The position numbers were made by a program, and so were the translations under genes. Of a DNA stretch of 64,000 nucleotides, positions 18,800 to 26,497 are shown piece by piece. Under the pieces are notes generated by a model. It saw nothing but the letters and a program-made list of their open reading frames with translations. It made no database searches and was not told the DNA's origin. Location of the stretch: assembly GCA_902783375.1 (NCBI GenBank), contig CACZQN010000031.1, forward strand, positions 124,001-188,000, written 5' to 3'. Origin of the DNA: an uncultured Lachnospiraceae bacterium (GTDB lineage Bacteria; Bacillota; Clostridia; Lachnospirales; Lachnospiraceae). Each line of letters starts with the position of its first letter. The stretch's first letter is position 1.

Positions 18800-19807
18800 T
18801 TGAAGAGGAGCGGTAAGCAGAGAATTGTTGCTGCAGCCCTGGTGAGCGCCTGTGTGCTTGCAGGCTGTGGAAGAGGATCTGTCGACTATATGATGTTCGC
18901 GGAACAGGTGGCCGGTACAGGGGGCTATACCGCACCGGTGACGGAACAGACAGAGGAGAACGAGACAAAGGATCTCAAGCTGATGGGGGAAGACGTGACG
19001 GTAATTGTCGGTGATGACCGGGGCAAACTGGTATCGGATGTTACCTTTTCGGCCGATGCGGTCGTAGCGGTTGACGATGATGAGAACGAACTGTTTTATG
19101 CGAAGAATGTGCACAAGCAGATCTTCCCGGCGAGTCTGACCAAGCTGATGACGGCCTATGTTGTCTTTGACAAGATCGAGGACCTGGAGCAGGAGTTCCG
19201 GGTGCCGCAGGAAGCGACCGAGCTTCCGGATCCCTACGCAAAGATCTGCGGGCTGAACGAGGGCGATGTCCTGACGATCCGCCAGCTGCTGAATGCGACC
19301 CTCGTGACATCGGCCAATGATGCGGCGAAGGCGCTGTCCATCGCGGTATCCGGGTCAGAGGAAGCGTTCGTCAAGCTGATGAATGAGGAAGCGGTGAAGA
19401 TCGGGGCGACCCATTCTCATTTCATGAACTGCCACGGCCTGCACGATGATAATCACTATACCACGCTGTACGATCTGTACCTGATCTTCCATGAAATGCT
19501 GAAGAATGACGAATTCCGGAGCATCATCTCGCAGTCAAGCTACAGCTGGGAATACACGAATATCCACGGAAACCAGGTCGAGAACACGGTATCATCCACC
19601 AATCTGTACCGCACCGGTTCGAAGCAGGTACCGGATGGATTTACCGTCATCGGCGGGAAAACAGGGACCACCAACGAAGCCGGATCCTGTATGCTCTGCA
19701 GCTTTGAGGGCACAGATCATCATACCTATATTCTCGGCATCATGCATGCGGAAGACCGGGATGATCTGTATAACCAGTTTGCGGATCTTTTCACAGGACT
19801 ACGATAA
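18800..19807 (+). CDS. dacF: D-alanyl-D-alanine carboxypeptidase, lipoprotein form
   Basis: This is a serine DD-carboxypeptidase (peptidase S11) that trims the terminal D-Ala of peptidoglycan stem peptides. The motifs are Ser112-Leu-Thr-Lys115, Ser171-Ala-Asn and Lys287-Thr-Gly. It begins with a lipoprotein signal peptide ending in L-A-G-C (Cys23), whereas most family members use a cleavable signal and a C-terminal amphipathic anchor. The predicted start is a TTG at 18800 with GGGAGG six bases upstream; a GTG at 18755 would push the signal peptide inward. It closes the cell-wall operon. Symbol by family resemblance; dacB or dacA would be equally defensible. Confidence 0.88.
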   Translation: MKRSGKQRIVAAALVSACVLAGCGRGSVDYMMFAEQVAGTGGYTAPVTEQTEENETKDLKLMGEDVTVIVGDDRGKLVSDVTFSADAVVAVDDDENELFYAKNVHKQIFPASLTKLMTAYVVFDKIEDLEQEFRVPQEATELPDPYAKICGLNEGDVLTIRQLLNATLVTSANDAAKALSIAVSGSEEAFVKLMNEEAVKIGATHSHFMNCHGLHDDNHYTTLYDLYLIFHEMLKNDEFRSIISQSSYSWEYTNIHGNQVENTVSSTNLYRTGSKQVPDGFTVIGGKTGTTNEAGSCMLCSFEGTDHHTYILGIMHAEDRDDLYNQFADLFTGLR

Positions 19808-19823
19808 AAAATGCGTTTTCCGG

Positions 19824-19852
19824 TTGTAATTTCCACAGGGTTGTTCTATAAT
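19824..19852 (+). promoter_or_regulatory. Promoter of small P-loop gene
   Basis: TTGTAA (19824-19829) and TATAAT (19847-19852) are separated by 17 bases and lie 32 bases before the start codon at 19884. With the terminator at 20321-20353 this defines a monocistronic unit. Confidence 0.7.
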
Positions 19853-19883
19853 AAATTTATCAGATGCAAGGAGGATAAGCAGC

Positions 19884-20303
19884 ATGGTACATATTATTGC
19901 AGGCGAAAAGGGCAAGGGTAAGACAAAGGTACTTCTTGACAAGGCCAATGATTCTGTAAAGACTTCCGTAGGAAACGTTGTTTTCCTGGATAAGGGCAAG
20001 GATCACATGTTTGAACTGAACAACAAGATCCGCCTGATCAACGTTACAGATTATCTCATCGAGAACTCCGGTGAGTTCGTTGGTTTTGTAGCAGGTATCC
20101 TTTCTCAGGACCATGACCTTGAGGCACTGTTCTTAGACGGTTTCCTGAAGATCAGCAAGAGTGATGCAGAATCCTGCTGGCCGGTCATTCGGAAGCTGAT
20201 TACCATTTCGGATAAATTCAACATTGAGATCATCATCAGCCTTTCTATGGCAAGCAAGGATATTCCGGAAGAATTCAAGGAGAACATCCTGGTAGCACTG
20301 TAA
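19884..20303 (+). CDS. Small P-loop ATPase-like protein of unknown function
   Basis: The 139-residue protein starts with a short strand leading into a Walker A motif G-E-K-G-K-G-K-T (residues 7-14). A Walker B-like L-F-L-D-G (Asp85) and a final strand I-E-I-I-I-S-L-S follow, which resembles a minimal P-loop core. Similar clostridial proteins are sometimes called PilT-like, but no secretion or pilus motif is visible. It has an AAGGAGG site, its own promoter and terminator, and codon use resembling highly expressed genes (few rare codons, many GTT/AAG/CTG), so it may be abundant. I do not recognise a specific function. Confidence 0.75.
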   Translation: MVHIIAGEKGKGKTKVLLDKANDSVKTSVGNVVFLDKGKDHMFELNNKIRLINVTDYLIENSGEFVGFVAGILSQDHDLEALFLDGFLKISKSDAESCWPVIRKLITISDKFNIEIIISLSMASKDIPEEFKENILVAL

Positions 20304-20320
20304 TTGTTTTGCACAAGCAG

Positions 20321-20353
20321 AACGCTCACGGCAGCAATGTCGTGAGCGTTTTT
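20321..20353 (+). terminator. Intrinsic terminator after small P-loop gene
   Basis: A perfect 10-bp stem (AACGCTCACG at 20321-20330 with CGTGAGCGTT at 20341-20350) is followed by a short T run ending at 20353. It also shows that the following gene does not start as far upstream as its open frame permits. Confidence 0.85.
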
Positions 20354-20380
20354 GAAGTTGACTTTGAAGGAGACGAACCT

Positions 20381-21772
20381 GTGGCAAGGGACAGAAAAGT
20401 AATCCGTGTACCACGGAGAAGGCGGATCAATGTGGGCCTGCTGATGGCTCTTTTTATTGCTGTCTATCTGATTGTCAATTTTATCATGTATCTGAACAAG
20501 GAACAGATTTCTGTCTATCAGGTGATTGCTTCTTCGGTTGATAACGACGTGAAGGGTACGGCGCTGATCCTTCGGAACGAGGAGGTGGTCCGTGCGGAAA
20601 CCTCCGGGTACATCAATTATTACGTGAATGAATACAGCCGTGTCGGCCGGAATGATGTGGTCTACACCATCGATGAGACCGGGCATATCTACCAGGAACT
20701 CAGTGATGCGGAAAGCTCTTCTGAGAATGACTACGACGAGAACGCGGGCATCATGTCGCTGCTGTACCAGTTTCATGCGAGCCAGGAGCGATCCTTTGAG
20801 CAGGTCTACACCCTGAAGAATGCACTGAAAGATGAGATCATGCAGGTCTCCGGCGAGAATATGCTTTCCTCGCTCGAGAATGTGTTGGTCAACTATGGCT
20901 CGAACAGCAATTTTATCATCAGCTATGCGGATGAGAGCGGCATCGTTTCCTACCGGACGGATGGATATGAAGGGAAGACGGCGGACAATGTGACCATGGA
21001 GGACTTTGACAATGCAGGCCTCCTGTCGACGCACATCTCCCCATCGAATGCATCCCTGATCGGGGAGGGAACGCCGGTCTATAAGCTGATTCCGGATGAG
21101 GAGTGGAGCGTGGTGATCCCGGTCACCCAGGAACAGTATAAGGCTCTGGAGAATGTCAGGACGACCACCATCACATTTGCCGGGGACGGGCTTGAAGCCC
21201 GCTGCAACGTCCATGTGTTCGCAAAGGACGGTGCGTATTTCGCGCAGTTCATTCTCTATAAATACATGATCCGCTATGTCAATCTGCGCTATGTGGATAT
21301 CTCGGTGCCGCTTGACGGGGTCGAGGGGCTGAAGATCCCGAAGACTGCGGCGGTTGAGAAGCGGTTCTTCCGGATTCCGCTCGCCTACTTTACCTCCGGC
21401 GGGGATACGACGGGGAACGGGCTGGTCCGGCTTGAGTATGACAAAGACGGGAATGAGATGACCCGCTACTATGACTGCAATCTGTATGATAATGACGGCA
21501 CGTACGGGTATATCTCGGCGGACGGCATCTTTGAAGCCGGCAACCAGATCATGGCGGCGAATTCCAGGCAGACCTTTACGCTCGGCGAAACGGCGACCTA
21601 CATCGGCGTCTACAATGTCAACAAGGGATACGCCATCTTCCGGCGCATCGAGATTCTGAAAGATATCGGTGATTATTATATCGTTTCTTCGGAGACGGAG
21701 CAGGGACTTGCGGAATATGACCATATTGTCCAGCAGGGCGAACTGGTTCGCGAAGAGGAGATCATTTACTGA
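20381..21772 (+). CDS. Membrane-anchored HlyD-like protein preceding sepF
   Basis: The 463-residue protein has a basic N-terminus (R-V-P-R-R-R-R), one membrane helix at about residues 17-37, and a large extracytoplasmic region. That region opens with G-T-A-L-I-L-R-N-E-E-V-V, typical of the biotinyl-lipoyl-like half of HlyD-family periplasmic adaptors; no partner transporter is nearby. Similar proteins often precede sepF in Lachnospiraceae, suggesting a division or envelope role, but the function is unknown. The GTG at 20381 is chosen because it has AAGGAG eight bases upstream and lies beyond the terminator at 20321-20353. Confidence 0.75.
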   Translation: MARDRKVIRVPRRRRINVGLLMALFIAVYLIVNFIMYLNKEQISVYQVIASSVDNDVKGTALILRNEEVVRAETSGYINYYVNEYSRVGRNDVVYTIDETGHIYQELSDAESSSENDYDENAGIMSLLYQFHASQERSFEQVYTLKNALKDEIMQVSGENMLSSLENVLVNYGSNSNFIISYADESGIVSYRTDGYEGKTADNVTMEDFDNAGLLSTHISPSNASLIGEGTPVYKLIPDEEWSVVIPVTQEQYKALENVRTTTITFAGDGLEARCNVHVFAKDGAYFAQFILYKYMIRYVNLRYVDISVPLDGVEGLKIPKTAAVEKRFFRIPLAYFTSGGDTTGNGLVRLEYDKDGNEMTRYYDCNLYDNDGTYGYISADGIFEAGNQIMAANSRQTFTLGETATYIGVYNVNKGYAIFRRIEILKDIGDYYIVSSETEQGLAEYDHIVQQGELVREEEIIY

Positions 21773-21782
21773 CGAGTTTTGG

Positions 21783-21811
21783 TTGACAGCAGTAGAAGAA
21801 TTCATTATGAT
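21783..21811 (+). promoter_or_regulatory. Promoter for sepF cluster
   Basis: A consensus -35 TTGACA (21783-21788) and a near-consensus -10 TATGAT (21806-21811) are 17 bases apart, in the 107-base gap before sepF. The rest of the gap shows no other element. Confidence 0.75.
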
Positions 21812-21879
21812 AGGAAGAGATACGATCAGGAAATACGCAGTTGATGCTGCGGCATCCATTTCAGGGAGAATAAACCAAT

Positions 21880-22488
21880 ATGGCAAATTTGATTAAGGGT
21901 TTCATCAATCAGTTTAAGCTTGCTGACGATGAGGATTATGACTACGATGACAATACCGAAGAGCTTGAAAGAGCAGCTGAGCGGAACCGCAGAAAAGAAG
22001 AGCGGGTCCGTGAAAAGCAGACCAGGACGGAGAATAAGTTCTCTCTGAGAACGGAAACACCAGCTGCAGAGCCGGAAGAAGAGGAAGAAGCACCGATTCC
22101 GGTCATCACCAGAGCGAAGAGGACTGCATCACCGTCTCCGAGAACGGAGAGAAGGGAGAAAGTCGTGCCGATCCGGACAAATAACAATCTTGGCGTCGAG
22201 ATCGTGGCATCCCGGCCGAAGGTATTCAACGAGGCGAAGGACATCTGTGACAATCTTCTTGCGGGCAAGGCGGTAGTCGTCAATCTCGAGGGAATCGATC
22301 CGACGGAAGCACAGCGGATCATCGATTTCTCGACCGGCACTCTGTATTCCGTGAACGGAAAGTATATGTCCATCTCGAAGTATATCTTTATCTTCACACC
22401 GGACAACATCGATCTGACAGGGGATATCGCTGATATCCTGACACCGGATAACACCTTTGATGTTCCGGTCCTGAACAAGGATTTTTAA
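21880..22488 (+). CDS. sepF: Cell division protein SepF
   Basis: SepF bundles FtsZ filaments and tethers the Z ring to the membrane. The 202-residue protein has an N-terminal amphipathic segment (Met-Ala-Asn-Leu-Ile-Lys-Gly-Phe), an acidic Asp/Tyr-rich and charged linker (about residues 15-105), and the C-terminal DUF552 core with A-K-D-I-C-D-N-L-L, V-V-V-N-L-E-G and D-F-S-T-G-T-L-Y. The yggS gene that often precedes sepF is absent. ylmH follows two bases later, matching the ylm division cluster. Confidence 0.93.
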   Translation: MANLIKGFINQFKLADDEDYDYDDNTEELERAAERNRRKEERVREKQTRTENKFSLRTETPAAEPEEEEEAPIPVITRAKRTASPSPRTERREKVVPIRTNNNLGVEIVASRPKVFNEAKDICDNLLAGKAVVVNLEGIDPTEAQRIIDFSTGTLYSVNGKYMSISKYIFIFTPDNIDLTGDIADILTPDNTFDVPVLNKDF

Positions 22489-22490
22489 GG

Positions 22491-23246
22491 ATGGAGCGCG
22501 AAGATCAGATTCTCGTCAGGCATTTCATGGATCTTTCGAGAGCTGCAGATGAGCGGTGCATGGATACCTTTTCCGAGTTTCTGAATATCAGAGAAGTCGC
22601 ACTTCTAAGGAAAACAGACCTTCCGGGAGGAAGGTTTTTCCTTTTTGGGGGAAGTTCCACCAGCGAGCGGGTGGTCGCAGCCTTTCCGTCCCCCTATACA
22701 GAGGAAAGTGAGATCGCCTGGCCGGTCTCCCTGGTCAGGGTAACGGTGAAGGGCGCGAAGTTCCTGGCAAATAAATTCACCCACAGGGATTATCTCGGCG
22801 CGGTTCTGGGACTTGAGATTGAGCGGGGACTGATCGGCGATATCTCGGTATCGGAAGCCGGGGCCTATATTTTCTGTCTGACCCGGGCCGCAGAGCTGCT
22901 GGTGCAGGAACTGCGGGAGGTCGGCCGCGCGCAGGTGGAGGCGGAAATCGTACCGCTTTCGGAGGCAGAGCAGAATGTGCATCTGGAAGAGGTGCGGGGA
23001 ACAGTCGCGTCCGTCCGCCTGGATGCAGTGATCGGAGAAGTATACCATCTGGCACGCGGGAAGACGAAAGAACTGATTGATGCCGGACGCGTGGCGGTGA
23101 ATGCTGCAGAGGAACTGCGCGGGCACCGGGAACTCCGGGAGGGAGATGTGGTTTCCGCCAGAGGTTTTGGGAAATTCCGCTTCGTAACGGTTGAGGGAGC
23201 GACCAGAAAGGACCGGATCCGGATCCTGGTTGAGGTTTACCGGTAA
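22491..23246 (+). CDS. ylmH: YlmH-type S4-domain RNA-binding protein
   Basis: The 251-residue protein has the YlmH layout: an N-terminal region, a central part with R-D-Y-L-G-A-V-L-G-L-E-I-E-R-G-L-I-G-D-I, and a C-terminal S4 RNA-binding domain (about residues 180-250) with S-V-R-L-D-A-V...G-R-V-A-V-N. YlmH has been linked to rescue of stalled ribosomes and to the division cluster. It sits between sepF and lspA. Confidence 0.92.
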   Translation: MEREDQILVRHFMDLSRAADERCMDTFSEFLNIREVALLRKTDLPGGRFFLFGGSSTSERVVAAFPSPYTEESEIAWPVSLVRVTVKGAKFLANKFTHRDYLGAVLGLEIERGLIGDISVSEAGAYIFCLTRAAELLVQELREVGRAQVEAEIVPLSEAEQNVHLEEVRGTVASVRLDAVIGEVYHLARGKTKELIDAGRVAVNAAEELRGHRELREGDVVSARGFGKFRFVTVEGATRKDRIRILVEVYR

Positions 23247-23265
23247 GGAATGAAAGGATAGAACT

Positions 23266-23808
23266 GTGAAGAAAAGAATGATCCAGAATGTTGTGGTGCT
23301 GCTGATCCTTGTGGCGCTGGACCAGATCACGAAACAGATCGCAGTGCATACGCTGTCGGATGGCAGCGTCCCGCTGATTCCGGGCGTGTTCAGCTTTACG
23401 CTGCTGGAGGGCGGCAATTCCGGCGCAGCCTTCGGCATGCTCCAGGGCGGCTTCTGGTTTTTTATGGTCATTACGGTGCTGGTGGCTGCGTGTATCATCT
23501 TCGTGCTGCGGCACCTGCCGGAAGAGAAGCGGTTCCTGCCGATGAACTGGACGCTGGTCCTGCTGCTGGCAGGAGCGTTCGGCAACTGCTATGACCGGGT
23601 CGCGACGAAAATCATGACCGGGCGCAGCAGCGTGATTGACTTTCTGTATTTTGAACTGATTGATTTTCCGATCTTTAATGTGGCTGACTGCTATGTCACG
23701 ATCTCCGCTGTCCTGATTATCGGACTCGGACTGCTGTATTATAAAGAAGAGGACTTTGAAAGAATACAAGAGCGCCTGCGGGGAGTGTTTCATCATGGGG
23801 TACGATGA
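23266..23808 (+). CDS. lspA: Lipoprotein signal peptidase (signal peptidase II)
   Basis: LspA is an integral membrane aspartyl protease that removes signal peptides from prolipoproteins. The 180-residue protein has four membrane helices and the two catalytic aspartates in the N-C-Y-D-R-V and F-N-V-A-D-C-Y-V motifs. Translation starts at a GTG (23266). Lipoprotein substrates are encoded nearby (DD-carboxypeptidase, two solute-binding proteins), and lgt, the preceding step of the pathway, lies 1.6 kb downstream. Its end overlaps rluD. Confidence 0.96.
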   Translation: MKKRMIQNVVVLLILVALDQITKQIAVHTLSDGSVPLIPGVFSFTLLEGGNSGAAFGMLQGGFWFFMVITVLVAACIIFVLRHLPEEKRFLPMNWTLVLLLAGAFGNCYDRVATKIMTGRSSVIDFLYFELIDFPIFNVADCYVTISAVLIIGLGLLYYKEEDFERIQERLRGVFHHGVR

Positions 23809-24772
23809 GATGGAGATGGGCGGAATCGGAGAGGAGGACCAGCTTTTAGAGGCTGTCATCCGGGATCTCGAGAAGCCGACCCGGATTGATAAAGTGCTGG
23901 CCGGACTGTTCCCGGAGTACTCCAGAAGCTACCTGCAGAGCCTGATTGAGGACTGGAGAGTTTCGGTCAACGGAAGACCGGTCAAGGCGAGCGACAAGGT
24001 GTCTGACGGCGCCATGGTGAGCCTGCTGGTTCCGCCGCCGGAGGATCTGGAAGTTATTCCGGAGGATATTCCGCTGGATATCCTGTATGAGGATGAGGAT
24101 GTCATCCTTGTCAACAAGCCGAAGGGGATGGTTGTCCATCCGGCTGCCGGGAATCTGACCGGAACCCTGGTGAATGCACTGCTGTATCACTGCGGCGGGG
24201 AACTCTCGGGGATCGGCGGCGTGAGAAGGCCGGGGATCGTCCACCGGATCGATAAGGATACGGCGGGCGTCCTGATCGCCTGCAAGACGGATCTCGCGCA
24301 CAAGAGCCTGTCCGAACAGCTGGCGGCCCACAGTGTGACGCGCCGCTATGAAGCCATCGTGCACGGGACATTTTCCCAGACGGAGGGGACTGTGGATGCG
24401 CCGATCGGCAGGCATAAGACAGACCGGAAACGCATGACCATCCGGGAGGACGGGAAGCGTGCCGTGACGCACTATGAGGTGCTTGAGAATCTCGGCGGGA
24501 AGTATGCCCATATTGCATGCCGCCTGGAGACGGGCAGGACGCACCAGATCCGTGTCCATATGACCAGTATCTCGCATCCGCTCGTCGGAGATCCGATCTA
24601 CGGACCCGGGAAAAAGGATCAAGCGCTCCTGAAGGGACTCACCGGATCACCGGAAGGACAGATGTTGTTTGCGGAAGTTCTTGGGTTCATCCATCCGAGA
24701 AGCGGGGAGTATATCGAGGTCCATGCACCGCTTCCGGCTTATTTTACGGAGCTGCTTACAAGACTTCGTTAA
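23795..24772 (+). CDS. rluD: RluD-like 23S rRNA pseudouridine synthase
   Basis: The 325-residue protein has an N-terminal S4 domain (about residues 15-80) and an RluA-family catalytic domain with V-H-R-I-D-K-D-T-A-G, where Asp153 is the expected catalytic residue. RluD-type enzymes modify 23S rRNA helix 69; which uridines are modified here cannot be told. The ATG at 23795 is 14 bases inside lspA; a TTG at 23756 is in frame but would overlap more. It ends the cluster. Confidence 0.92.
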   Translation: MGYDEMEMGGIGEEDQLLEAVIRDLEKPTRIDKVLAGLFPEYSRSYLQSLIEDWRVSVNGRPVKASDKVSDGAMVSLLVPPPEDLEVIPEDIPLDILYEDEDVILVNKPKGMVVHPAAGNLTGTLVNALLYHCGGELSGIGGVRRPGIVHRIDKDTAGVLIACKTDLAHKSLSEQLAAHSVTRRYEAIVHGTFSQTEGTVDAPIGRHKTDRKRMTIREDGKRAVTHYEVLENLGGKYAHIACRLETGRTHQIRVHMTSISHPLVGDPIYGPGKKDQALLKGLTGSPEGQMLFAEVLGFIHPRSGEYIEVHAPLPAYFTELLTRLR

Positions 24773-24822
24773 GTGATTCCGGCATCCGGTGCGTCCTATA
24801 TTCCGCAGAGATCGGATTCTGG

Positions 24823-24839
24823 TGGACAACTGTAGTCCA
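24823..24839 (+). promoter_or_regulatory. Possible BlaI-type operator
   Basis: The inverted repeat TGGAC-N7-GTCCA contains GACA-AC-TGTA, which matches seven of eight positions of the BlaI/MecI half-site pair TACA-N2-TGTA. It lies about 48 bases upstream of the -35 of the blaI-like gene, farther than usual for autorepression, so this is a weak proposal. Confidence 0.3.
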
Positions 24840-24886
24840 AATGATGGATTCCTGTAACATTTTTGTAAAACTATTTCTGTAGAATA

Positions 24887-24915
24887 TTGACACCTCCGGT
24901 CTATGGGTGTAGAAT
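24887..24915 (+). promoter_or_regulatory. Promoter for blaI-lgt
   Basis: TTGACA (24887-24892) and TAGAAT (24910-24915) are 17 bases apart. The 84-base leader that follows can form a stem from CCCCGTCCT (24929-24937) and AGGACGGTGGGG (24957-24968, with a three-base bulge). Confidence 0.75.
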
Positions 24916-24998
24916 GGGTTCATATTCGCCCCGTCCTGGTTCTGTATTTCTTTCAAAGGACGGTGGGGAGTCTGAATTCTAGCATGAGGTGAAAAGTT

Positions 24999-25367
24999 AT
25001 GGAAGAGATACGGTTGCATGAAGGTGAACTGAATGTCATGGAACTGCTCTGGTCCAACAAGGAACTGGCTGCCAGAGATATTGCGAAGATCATCAAGGAG
25101 TATATCGGCTGGGAGAAGAACACGACCTATACGGTCATCAACCGTCTGATTGCCAAGGGGGCGGTTGAAAGAACGGATCCCGGCTTCATCTGCAAAGCGG
25201 CGATTACAAAGAAGAAGGTGCAGGAGATCGAGACCGGTCATCTGCTGTCTTCGCTGTATGGTGGTTCGATCGGAACTTTTTTTGCAGAGTACCTGAAAGA
25301 CAGGAATCTGTCGAAGGCAGATCTGATGGAACTGCAGCGGATCGTGAACGCGAACAAGTACCGCTGA
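24999..25367 (+). CDS. BlaI/MecI/CopY-family transcriptional regulator
   Basis: The 122-residue protein has the winged-helix fold of the penicillinase repressor family, with E-L-N-V-M-E-L-L-W near the start and a recognition region T-T-Y-T-V-I-N-R-L-I-A-K-G. A C-terminal dimerisation helix follows. No BlaR1/MecR1 sensor or beta-lactamase gene lies nearby, so it is either an orphan repressor or answers another signal such as metal. It is 24 bases upstream of lgt and probably co-transcribed. Confidence 0.85.
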   Translation: MEEIRLHEGELNVMELLWSNKELAARDIAKIIKEYIGWEKNTTYTVINRLIAKGAVERTDPGFICKAAITKKKVQEIETGHLLSSLYGGSIGTFFAEYLKDRNLSKADLMELQRIVNANKYR

Positions 25368-25391
25368 ATCGCTGCATGAGGACCTTTTACT

Positions 25392-26264
25392 ATGTATAAT
25401 GATTTATTTACCATCGGGCCATTTACCGCGCATGGCTATGGCCTGATGATCGGAATCGGCGTCATCGCAGCCTACTTCTCCGGCGTCTACCGCGGGAGAA
25501 AGTATGGTGTTGACGATGAGCCGATTTTTACGCTGCTGATCTGGTGCCTGGTATTCGGGTATGCCGCATCGAAGATCCTGTATGTTATCACGATTTTTGA
25601 CCAGGTGATCAGGGATCCGCGGGTATTACTGGACGCTATCACCAACGGGTGGGTTGTCTACGGTGGCATCCTCGGCGGGATTCTCGGGGCATGGCTGTAT
25701 CTGAAGCGCCGCGGGAAGAACTTTATGCAGTACTTCGACTTGCTGATGCCGTCCGTTGTGCTTGCCCAGGCCTTTGGACGGATCGGCTGTTTTCTGGCGG
25801 GCTGCTGCTACGGCATCGCCTGCGATGCGCCGTTTGCAGTCACCTTCCACAATTCCGGCTACGCGCCGAACAACATCCCGCTGTTCCCATCCCAGCTGGT
25901 GATGAGTGCCTTTGATTTTGCACTCTATTTCTTCCTGCTCTGGCTGTACAGAAGATGGCACCGGAAGGTCCGCGATGTTTCCCTGAAAGAACTTTTCAGC
26001 GATGAAGCACCTGCCGCGGTAACGGCGGATTCCACGGAGATGGAAGAGGAGTCGGAAGAGCCTGAGGCTGGTCCGGTGATGCCGGATGGCAGCGTGGGCG
26101 TGATCTATCTGGCCTGCTACAGTGTCGGTCGCTTCTTTATGGAATATCTCCGCGGGGATCTGGAGCGGGGGAACGTCGGTTTTCTCTCTACATCCCAGTT
26201 TATCGCGGTATTTGTTGTCCTGTTCACGGTGATCTGGTTTATGATCCGTAAAAGACATGCTTAA
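25392..26264 (+). CDS. lgt: Prolipoprotein diacylglyceryl transferase
   Basis: Lgt attaches diacylglycerol to the lipobox cysteine of prolipoproteins in the membrane. The 290-residue protein has about seven membrane helices and the signature segments Y-G-L-M-I-G-I-G, G-R-I-G-C-F-L-A-G-C-C-Y-G and the C-terminal G-R-F-F-M-E-Y-L-R-G-D. An acidic insertion of about 30 residues (near 205-235) separates the last two helices. It follows the BlaI-like gene and ends at a strong terminator. Confidence 0.95.
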   Translation: MYNDLFTIGPFTAHGYGLMIGIGVIAAYFSGVYRGRKYGVDDEPIFTLLIWCLVFGYAASKILYVITIFDQVIRDPRVLLDAITNGWVVYGGILGGILGAWLYLKRRGKNFMQYFDLLMPSVVLAQAFGRIGCFLAGCCYGIACDAPFAVTFHNSGYAPNNIPLFPSQLVMSAFDFALYFFLLWLYRRWHRKVRDVSLKELFSDEAPAAVTADSTEMEEESEEPEAGPVMPDGSVGVIYLACYSVGRFFMEYLRGDLERGNVGFLSTSQFIAVFVVLFTVIWFMIRKRHA

Positions 26265-26278
26265 AATAGACATGCTTC

Positions 26279-26315
26279 AAAAAGGCCTGCAGTCTGGCTG
26301 ACTGCAGGCCTTTTT
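26279..26315 (+). terminator. Intrinsic terminator after lgt
   Basis: A perfect 16-bp inverted repeat with a 5-base loop (arms 26279-26294 and 26300-26315) ends in a TTTTT run and starts with AAAAA, so it could work in both directions. It isolates lgt from the solute-binding protein genes. Confidence 0.92.
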
Positions 26316-26404
26316 GAGCAAAGAAGACAGATATTTCAATCGACATTACTCTATGAGTATGAAAATATTAGGATGTTTTCGGACGATATTCGGAATATTC
26401 TGGT

Positions 26405-26434
26405 TTGATATTGCTTAATATTTGAATTTATGTT
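26405..26434 (+). promoter_or_regulatory. Possible promoter for first solute-binding protein
   Basis: TTGATA (26405-26410) and TATGTT (26429-26434) are 18 bases apart. The AT-rich stretch just upstream (26360-26420) holds several ATATT-containing half-sites, including the palindrome GAATATTC at 26393-26400, which could bind a regulator. Both are weak assignments. Confidence 0.35.
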
Positions 26435-26497
26435 AGTCTGTTAAAGAGAAGATTCACGACTATTCATCTTTATGAAAAGAAGAACAGGAGGAACCAG

